44,550 nt of DNA, taken from an uncultured Candidatus Melainabacteria bacterium (GTDB taxonomy: Bacteria > Cyanobacteriota > Vampirovibrionia > Gastranaerophilales > Gastranaerophilaceae). The position numbers and the translations under genes were made by a program. The DNA lies in contig CAKVLN010000012.1 in assembly GCA_934757275.1 (NCBI GenBank), positions 1 through 44,550 on the forward strand. The letters are read 5' to 3'. Positions 39,387 to 44,550 of this stretch are shown in pieces (the first letter of the stretch is position 1; every line of letters begins with the position of its first letter). The notes under the pieces were generated by a model. That model was not told the DNA's origin, did not search any database, and saw nothing but the letters and a program-made list of their open reading frames with translations.

Positions 39387-41000
39387 CTATTCAAAAAACT
39401 CTTTCGCCGCATCATAGTTTGCATTTCTTATATCATCTTCTGAAACTTTAGCTTGATAGCGACCGTTATAAGATTCAAATTGGAATTTTAAAAAAGCCTC
39501 AATTGCCAAATCTTTTTCCGACATATCAGGTTTTTCTTTTCTTAGCTTGTCAACAAACTCCATATAATTCGTATCTACTGCACTTGTTTTTGCGCTAAAA
39601 CCTATTCCATTAACTTTTTGTTTGTAATCTGGGTCATTTTTTACTGCCTCAGAATACAATCTATATTCTGAATAAAAGGTTACAACCTCTTGCAAAAGTG
39701 GTGACATTTTTTCAGACAAAATCGTATGAGCAAATTCATGCACCATAACAGAAGCAATCTCAGGTTCGCTCAATGTATTAGTATCTACTTCAATACAATC
39801 AGCTCTGTTAATTCCGACAGAACTCTTCTTTGTGTCATGTTCCGCTAAAGTTTTGTTACTCAAAACCTCTATATATTTGTCCTGCAATTCTTGAGGGAAG
39901 GTTTTGATATTATCAAGCATATACTGTCCAGCTGATAACATTTTATACAAGCCTACCTTATCTTTTGCGAAAATTTCATTATTACTTGCACTTCTGCCTT
40001 GACTTTGTACATATCCAACTTTATCAAGATTTGTAACTGCATCTAAAAAAGAAGTTAGTTCAAGTTTTTCCTTAGAAGTTTTGCTATAATGACCATTATT
40101 TGTAAAATATGCTCTTTCTAGTTCATCAAGTTTTCCATCACCGTTCAAATCAAAAATTTCCATGCCAGATTTGAGTTTTCCAGTTTTTGCGTCCTCCACA
40201 ATTTCATCAAACGAAACAGAATCACTACCATTAGCAAACAATTCTTTGATTTCTTCGCTAATAACTTTATTGCCAGTCTCATCTGTTATATCCATATTTT
40301 CTAACTTTTCATGCGCAAGTTTAGTTTCTTCTTGTGCAATTTTGTTGTACATAGCCATTTTGTCTTGTTTTGTGATTTTGCCATCAGAAGTATCAGCTTT
40401 ATCAAGTTCTTTAAGGTTATTTTCTAAATCAGAAAGTCTTGCATAACCCACATTCTTGTTCAAAAATTTTTCTTCGACCTTGTCGATTTTGCCATCACCA
40501 TTTAGGTCAAAAACCTCCATACCCTTTTTGACATTTTTATCTTTGTCATAAAAATCTGAATGTTTTATAGATTTATATTCCAAGCCAAAAAGTTCTTTAA
40601 GCTCTGGCGTCATAACGGTTTGTCCGTTTTCATCTTTGTATTTTTCTACAAGGTTAGAAATAGCCTCTTCCTCTTTCGTAGGATTAGCCTTAATCATTTT
40701 GCCTAAAAAATTAACAACATCTTCTGGCGTAATATTATTTTTCTGAACTTTTTTATCTTGAAGAAATATTTGTATGTCTTGTTTTGTAATAACTCCTTCT
40801 GTTCCATTCTCTTTATCAAGTTTTTCTAGTGAAACCCTTTTGTTTTCAGATTTCAGAATTTTATTCGTAGCATTATTGGTAAGATAATCAAACAAAAAGA
40901 TTTCTTTTTTACTCTCTTTGAAATCAGATTTCCTTATTAAGAATTGTCTATTATTAATATCAAATTTAATTTCGTTATTATTAACTTCAGACATAATCAT
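39387..41000 (-). CDS. EF-hand protein with HExxH metallopeptidase domain
   Basis: The start is the ATG at 41000 with AAAGG upstream; the ATG two codons later is equally possible. The protein has about 537 residues. Two canonical EF-hands, DLNGDGKIDKVE (about 165-176) and DLNGDGKLDELE (about 285-296), plus two degenerate ones (DTSDGKITKQD and ENGTEGVITKQD) fill the N-terminal two thirds. Near residue 421 lies VMVHEFAHTIL, a zinc-peptidase HExxH, followed by EVVTFYSEYRLYSEA with candidate third-ligand Glu. No signal peptide is visible. Calcium-regulated proteolysis is a reasonable inference; the substrate is unknown. Confidence 0.82.
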   Translation of the reverse strand: MIMSEVNNNEIKFDINNRQFLIRKSDFKESKKEIFLFDYLTNNATNKILKSENKRVSLEKLDKENGTEGVITKQDIQIFLQDKKVQKNNITPEDVVNFLGKMIKANPTKEEEAISNLVEKYKDENGQTVMTPELKELFGLEYKSIKHSDFYDKDKNVKKGMEVFDLNGDGKIDKVEEKFLNKNVGYARLSDLENNLKELDKADTSDGKITKQDKMAMYNKIAQEETKLAHEKLENMDITDETGNKVISEEIKELFANGSDSVSFDEIVEDAKTGKLKSGMEIFDLNGDGKLDELERAYFTNNGHYSKTSKEKLELTSFLDAVTNLDKVGYVQSQGRSASNNEIFAKDKVGLYKMLSAGQYMLDNIKTFPQELQDKYIEVLSNKTLAEHDTKKSSVGINRADCIEVDTNTLSEPEIASVMVHEFAHTILSEKMSPLLQEVVTFYSEYRLYSEAVKNDPDYKQKVNGIGFSAKTSAVDTNYMEFVDKLRKEKPDMSEKDLAIEAFLKFQFESYNGRYQAKVSEDDIRNANYDAAKEFFE

Positions 41001-41157
41001 GCTACCTTTACTTATATAAAACAATTAAAATTGAAGAATTTTACAAGTCTAAATTTTCTTTACAAATTGTAACAAAACCATACCAAAATTGTTCGTTAAC
41101 CCTCTTCATTTAACTTTGAAACCAAAATATGCTAAAATCAAAAAAAGAGGTAGAACA

Positions 41158-41700
41158 ATGAAAAGATGTCGTTGGGTGGACGAAAAATCGCCAATATATA
41201 TTAAATACCACGATGAAGAGTGGGGCGTTCCAAAGTACGACGACAAAGAGCTTTTTGAACTTCTAATTTTGGAGTCCTTTCAAGCGGGACTTTCGTGGAT
41301 AACTGTGCTCAAAAAGCGTGAAGCATTTCGTGTTGCCTTCGACAATTTTGATGTAAAAAAAGTCGCAACTTATGATGAAAACAAAATTAACGAACTTTTA
41401 AACAATGAAAAAATTATTCGTTCAAAAAGCAAAATAAATTCTGCTATTAGTAACGCCAAAATTTTCATTGAAATTCAAAAAGAATATGGAAGTTTTTCTA
41501 ATTACATCTGGGGTTTTACCGAAAATAAAATCGTTAAAAACACTACTGGCGCACAATATGTAAGCACTCCGCTTTCTGACAAAATCTCAAAAGACTTAAA
41601 AAAGCGTGGCATGAAATACGTCGGAACGGTGATTATTTATTCTTATTTGCAAGCAATAGGAATTGTTGATGACCACGAAAAAGATTGTTTCAAATACTAG
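41158..41700 (+). CDS. tag: DNA-3-methyladenine glycosylase I (Tag)
   Basis: Tag removes 3-methyladenine from alkylated DNA. The start is MKRCRWVDE (41158), with AGAGG upstream. The protein is 180 residues. The zinc-snap ligands are present: Cys4, His18 (KYHDEEWGVP), His173 and Cys177 (DDHEKDCF). The helix-hairpin region FQAGLSWITVLKKREAFR is typical. Its stop codon and that of the convergent transporter overlap in the palindrome CTAG. Confidence 0.96.
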   Translation: MKRCRWVDEKSPIYIKYHDEEWGVPKYDDKELFELLILESFQAGLSWITVLKKREAFRVAFDNFDVKKVATYDENKINELLNNEKIIRSKSKINSAISNAKIFIEIQKEYGSFSNYIWGFTENKIVKNTTGAQYVSTPLSDKISKDLKKRGMKYVGTVIIYSYLQAIGIVDDHEKDCFKY

Positions 41701-42524
41701 TTCAAAATAATTATCACTGCGCCTATTGCCATAATTATTGAGCCAATAAGTTTCTCTTTGAGATTGTTCTCCTTAAAAAGATTTGCGCCCAAAAACACAC
41801 TCAATATGGTTGAAAGCTGGAATAAAGCCAAAGCATAAGCAACATTCATTTTTGCGAAAACATAATTTGTAGAGTATTGCATAATGCCGACAGAAAGTAT
41901 TAAAAGCAACTGATATCGATATGATTTGATGACAGGTTTGTGTCTTGAAATCAACAAAAATATGAGCGAAAATACCAGCCCTGAAAACGCCCACAAAAAG
42001 AATGCATTAACTACACCCGATAACAGAATAATTTTCTTTATAAAAATTGCCTCTGTACCTGAAAAAAACAAAGCCATAACCCTATATAAAATAGCTCTTT
42101 TATCAACTTTTGTTTTATTATTTACACCCAAAACAAAATATGTTCCGCCAATAATTAACGCAATTCCCAACAAAGCGTTTAAACTCGGTATTTCCCCCAA
42201 ATAAATAAAACCAATAATCATTGCAACAATTGGTTTGTAAGAATTTATTGGAGCAATTGCAGATAAATCGCCTAAAGAAAGAGCTTTTATTATAAAATAG
42301 TTGCCTAAAGCACCCAAAAAGCCCATAATCAAGACGTTTGCCAAAATTTCAGACGAAATTGAGATTTGATTAAGAAAAAACAAACCGCAAATTGACAAGC
42401 CCAAATAAGTGTAGAAATTTATAACAGATGATTTTTGTTCTTTGTTTGTCAAAAGTTTCTGAAAAACATTCAAGTAGGAATTTGAAATTATTCTAGTTAT
42501 AACACCTGTACAAATTGTTAGCAT
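41697..42524 (-). CDS. Second EamA/DMT-family transporter
   Basis: The start is set at MLTICTGVITRI (42524), because TATAAT (42531-42536, minus strand) ends six bases upstream; the longer in-frame reading crosses that promoter. The protein of about 275 residues has nine to ten hydrophobic helices with EamA features such as MGFLGALGNYFIIKALSLGD and PIVAMIIGFIYLGEIPSLNA. The substrate is unknown. It is not closely similar by eye to the transporter at 23.3-24.2 kb. Confidence 0.83.
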   Translation of the reverse strand: MLTICTGVITRIISNSYLNVFQKLLTNKEQKSSVINFYTYLGLSICGLFFLNQISISSEILANVLIMGFLGALGNYFIIKALSLGDLSAIAPINSYKPIVAMIIGFIYLGEIPSLNALLGIALIIGGTYFVLGVNNKTKVDKRAILYRVMALFFSGTEAIFIKKIILLSGVVNAFFLWAFSGLVFSLIFLLISRHKPVIKSYRYQLLLILSVGIMQYSTNYVFAKMNVAYALALFQLSTILSVFLGANLFKENNLKEKLIGSIIMAIGAVIIILN

Positions 42525-42647
42525 AATAAAATTATAAGATAAAAATATGCATACAAAAAGAAAAAAGCATCTTAAAAAATAATAAGTGTATTTTATACTC
42601 TTTTTAAAATCATTCAAAAGTATTAGTATTATTTACATACAACCCTC

Positions 42648-42676
42648 TTGAGAATGTATTAAGTGTATGGTATAAT
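42648..42676 (+). promoter_or_regulatory. Sigma-70 promoter of the phosphodiester glycosidase gene
   Basis: TTGAGA (42648-42653) and TATAAT (42671-42676) are spaced exactly 17 bp. Expected start near 42683, giving a leader of about 170-180 nt. Confidence 0.8.
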
Positions 42677-42682
42677 AAGAGT

Positions 42683-42852
42683 AGAAAGAATAAATATTTT
42701 TTCAAGCCTGTTTAAAAAACAGAGAAAGGAACGGTAAATTAAAAAGTTTTCTGCAACGAGCGAGGTTAATATCGCTTAAAGAATTTACCCCCAGAGTGTT
42801 ATAGCCCCACACCACTCTCAAATAAAAAAGGTATCCTGCAACTTAAAAACAA
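42683..42852 (+). promoter_or_regulatory. Structured leader of the phosphodiester glycosidase gene
   Basis: The leader can form CTGTTT/AAACAG (42708-42722), a long-range helix GGTAAATT (42733-42740) with AATTTACC (42782-42789) enclosing AGCGA/TCGCT (42759-42763/42772-42776), and AGAGTG/CACTCT (42793-42798/42813-42818). CTGCAAC occurs twice (42751 and 42836). The last segment overlaps the region before the start codon. It may be a riboswitch or other cis-acting leader; I cannot match it to a known class. Confidence 0.5.
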
Positions 42853-44100
42853 ATGGTGAAAGCGATGGATACGATATTAGTAAACAGATTACAAAGACCC
42901 CAATTAGAAAAGACTGCAACAAGTGCCGCAGGTATTGGCATTGCCTTATGCTTGATGCTCTCTCAAAACTTACTAATATCCGCAAAAGACATTAGAGTAG
43001 AAAACTTAACAGGAATTTCACCAAGCTTAAATTACATTCAAGAAAGACAAAAAGACCAAGAAGTCGCATTTGAGCAAGAAATTACAAGTAAGTATAAAAA
43101 TTCAAAAATAGTTAGTGTTGAGAAAGGCGTTAAACATGTCAGAATGATAAGATTTTATAACAATAAACCCGTCCGAATTAATATAGTCGAACTATCAAAA
43201 GGTGTAAACGAGGACTTAGTAATAGAACCAGCGATTGCCTCTGGAACTTTAGCTTCTAAATCTAAAATCTCTAACATCGCAAACAGAGAAAACGCAATAG
43301 TTGCAATCAACGGGGGCTATTTCAAACCTCAAACAGGAGTTCCACTAGGGACTTTGATGATAAACAAGAAAGTTTACACAGGACCAATTTATGACAGAGT
43401 GGCTATGGGAATTTTCGACAACGGATTTGATATGGCTAGAGTTCAGCTTAGAGCTCAAGTGGAAACAAACAAAGGAGGGTTAAAAATTGATAATATCAAT
43501 CAGCCTAGAATGTTGTCAACTCATACAATCGTCTATACGTCGGATTGGGGCGAATATTCTCCGCCTTGTCCAAAGTATGGGGTTCAGATAGTTGTCGAAA
43601 ATGGCAAAGCAACTAGAATGTCTTATGGGGCAAATCGAATACCTAAGGACGGTTTCGTAATTGTTGGTGCAGAAAAGAACTTAAATAGTATCAAGGACGC
43701 AAAAAGGTTTAAACTAAATGTAAAAATCAATCCTGAGTGGAAAGACGTAAATCATATTATTAGTGGTGGACCATATTTGATAAAAAATGGTGATATCTAT
43801 GTAGATATGACAGCGCAAAAACTTGGCTCAATTGGTGGCAGAAACCCTAGAACTGCAATAGGATACACAAGAGATAACCATTTAATTATGCTAACAGCCG
43901 ATGGAAGAGAAGGCTCATCAATAGGCTTAACGCTTGTAGAACTTGCAAATTTGATGAAAGAGCTTGGCTGTGTAAATGCGATGAACTTAGATGGCGGCGG
44001 CTCAACGGTAATGTTTGTAAAAGGACAAGTTGTCAATAAACCCGCAGTACAAGGCGGAATTCCTCTTTCTCACACCTTGACGGTAAGAAAGATTAGCTAA
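42853..44100 (+). CDS. Exported phosphodiester glycosidase-family protein (NAGPA domain)
   Basis: This 415-residue protein (or 411 if it starts at the ATG at 42865, which has GGTGAAAG upstream) has an N-terminal hydrophobic anchor (about residues 22-44) and a C-terminal NAGPA domain. Signatures: AIVAINGGYFKPQTGVPLGT, ISGGPYLIKNG, GGRNPRTAIGYT, ADGREGSSIGLTL and NLDGGGSTVMFV. The family uncovers GlcNAc-1-phosphodiesters and in bacteria is linked to exopolysaccharide or wall phosphodiester sugars. It probably acts outside the cytoplasmic membrane. It may relate to the pyruvylated polysaccharide implied by csaB. Confidence 0.9.
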   Translation: MVKAMDTILVNRLQRPQLEKTATSAAGIGIALCLMLSQNLLISAKDIRVENLTGISPSLNYIQERQKDQEVAFEQEITSKYKNSKIVSVEKGVKHVRMIRFYNNKPVRINIVELSKGVNEDLVIEPAIASGTLASKSKISNIANRENAIVAINGGYFKPQTGVPLGTLMINKKVYTGPIYDRVAMGIFDNGFDMARVQLRAQVETNKGGLKIDNINQPRMLSTHTIVYTSDWGEYSPPCPKYGVQIVVENGKATRMSYGANRIPKDGFVIVGAEKNLNSIKDAKRFKLNVKINPEWKDVNHIISGGPYLIKNGDIYVDMTAQKLGSIGGRNPRTAIGYTRDNHLIMLTADGREGSSIGLTLVELANLMKELGCVNAMNLDGGGSTVMFVKGQVVNKPAVQGGIPLSHTLTVRKIS

Positions 44101-44145
44101 AATTACTTTCCATAATACATTAATCCCCTATGGAAGTAAAAACTA

Positions 44146-44174
44146 CCCCTTTCTGATTAATCGGAAAGGGGTTT
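44146..44174 (+). terminator. Intrinsic terminator after the glycosidase gene
   Basis: CCCCTTTC-TGATTAATCG-GAAAGGGG forms an 8-bp stem (extendable inward through a G-U) followed by UUU. Confidence 0.75.
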
Positions 44175-44185
44175 GAGTTTATAAA

Positions 44186-44474
44186 AGTGAATGGGTGAAT
44201 AAGTCAATAAGTTCATTTTAGTAATTTTTTATGTTTAATGCGTTTAATAAACGCATAGATTAATGTCCTTTTCTTTCTCTTTTGTTGCGAGATAAAGAGA
44301 AAGAAAAGGACCAAAAGAAAGAGAAAGCACGCTTTTGTTTCCTACAACCTTACGGTTGTTTCTTTCTAGCAGGCAGAGCCTGCACTCTTACGTTCGCTAT
44401 CGTGGCTAACCGCCACACGCTCACGGCGTATAGACGCTAATTGAACGACTTTAGTGCCCTCCCTCGGGGGAGGG
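44186..44474. repeat. Repeat-rich gene-free region before the right IS end
   Basis: It contains GTGAATGGGTGAATAAGT (also near 7322), the near-palindrome ATGCGTTTA-A-TAAACGCAT (44238-44256), and a perfect 15-bp inverted repeat GTCCTTTTCTTTCTC/GAGAAAGAAAAGGAC (44265-44279/44297-44311). It also holds small hairpins ACAACC/GGTTGT and GCAGGC/GCCTGC, and CCCTCCC/GGGAGGG at the end. No ORF is convincing. It looks like accumulated repeat debris next to an insertion site. Confidence 0.6.
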
Positions 44475-44550
44475 TGAACTGTCCCCCAAAAAGTGGACAT
44501 TTAACTCGCAAGTAAAAAATTTCTATACTCAATCGGAGTCATTTTGTTTT
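44475..44550 (-). mobile_element. IS3-family element, left edge (body continues past the window)
   Basis: The 25-base terminus at 44475-44499 starts TGAACTGTCCCCC and ends AGTGGACA. One base further, a minus-strand reading frame of a transposase ends at TAA 44501-44503. The body runs to the right edge. The terminus is the inverted match of 52-76. Confidence 0.8.
44501..44550 (-). CDS. IS3-family transposase (OrfB), C-terminal fragment
   Basis: The minus strand encodes 15 residues before the stop, NKMTPIEYRNFLLAS. The TPIEYRNF ending is typical of the DDE transposase OrfB of the IS3/IS150 group. Only the C-terminus is in the window, so it is partial because of the window edge. Confidence 0.8.
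   Translation of the reverse strand, partial: NKMTPIEYRNFLLAS

Noticed and set aside
42683..42852. c-di-AMP (ydaO) riboswitch for the glycosidase leader
   Set aside because: Only an ATCGCTTAA-like fragment resembles it; the GGGGGACCCA and GGGGUGAAU-type cores are missing.
52..44499. Composite transposon carrying the whole window
   Set aside because: The cargo is core metabolism (fab, aro, ispG, panB), no target-site duplication is visible, and the two ends are not identical. Contig breakage at IS copies is simpler.

Overview
The window is AT-rich chromosomal DNA, most likely from an uncultured gut member of the Vampirovibrionia/Melainabacteria (Gastranaerophilales-like). This is an inference. 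It rests on a diderm-type gene set that includes CsaB, standard type II fatty-acid and shikimate genes, and many small accessory proteins (EF-hand, AAA+, GNAT, HD-GYP) that share a short N-terminal motif. No rRNA or phylogenetic marker is present to fix the lineage. Both ends of the window run into IS3-family-like termini whose bodies lie outside it.

Region by region. 1-960: an IS end, a dispersed GTCATT-type repeat, 2.3 tandem copies of a 188-bp unit, a tRNA-Gly(UCC) gene and a broken copy of its 5' end. 960-1760: a small exported protein, an OadG-like subunit and a 39-residue membrane protein. 1769-4850: a Vps4/katanin-like AAA+ protein, a two-EF-hand protein and tsaC. 4960-13040: a lipid block in the order orf81-yceD-rpmF-plsX-fabH-fabD-fabG, then (after two small accessory genes) acpP and fabF. 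13130-13470: a large multibranched RNA candidate, followed by lipA. 14450-18420: a TPR-glycosyltransferase, then csaB-kdgK-eda on the minus strand. 18520-19200: a toxin-first HigBA module. 19290-23280: a CHASE2 adenylate cyclase, a hypothetical protein, and an ECF sigma/zinc anti-sigma pair behind a structured leader. 23290-27580: an EamA transporter, a GNAT-like protein, an HD-GYP-like protein and MalQ. 27700-30450: aroC-aroK-aroB. 30530-34940: pxpA-like, yvcK, panB, ispG and a small exported protein as one minus-strand operon. 35030-38600: a family-restricted hypothetical protein and a tandem pair of membrane-anchored AAA+ proteins. 38600-39390: a non-coding stretch with a four-hairpin small-RNA candidate. 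39390-44100: an EF-hand metalloprotease, tag, a second EamA transporter and a phosphodiester glycosidase with a structured leader.

How the genes work together. The fab/plsX/acpP block makes acyl chains and starts phospholipid synthesis; lipA uses octanoyl-ACP from the same pathway. The aro genes, ispG, panB, malQ and eda/kdgK are core metabolism. csaB and the phosphodiester glycosidase point to envelope polysaccharide work. The cyclase, ECF pair, HD-GYP-like protein and YvcK are regulatory.

The strongest unexplained signals are: (1) a recurring N-terminal Phe-[Gly/Lys/Arg]-Ala-type motif on seven otherwise unrelated proteins; (2) a multibranched RNA of about 280 nt upstream of lipA; (3) a four-hairpin RNA at 39.2 kb; (4) paired AAA+ ATPases with lesions in different Walker motifs; and (5) several genes whose -10 box lies 6-11 nt before the start codon, suggesting leaderless mRNAs.
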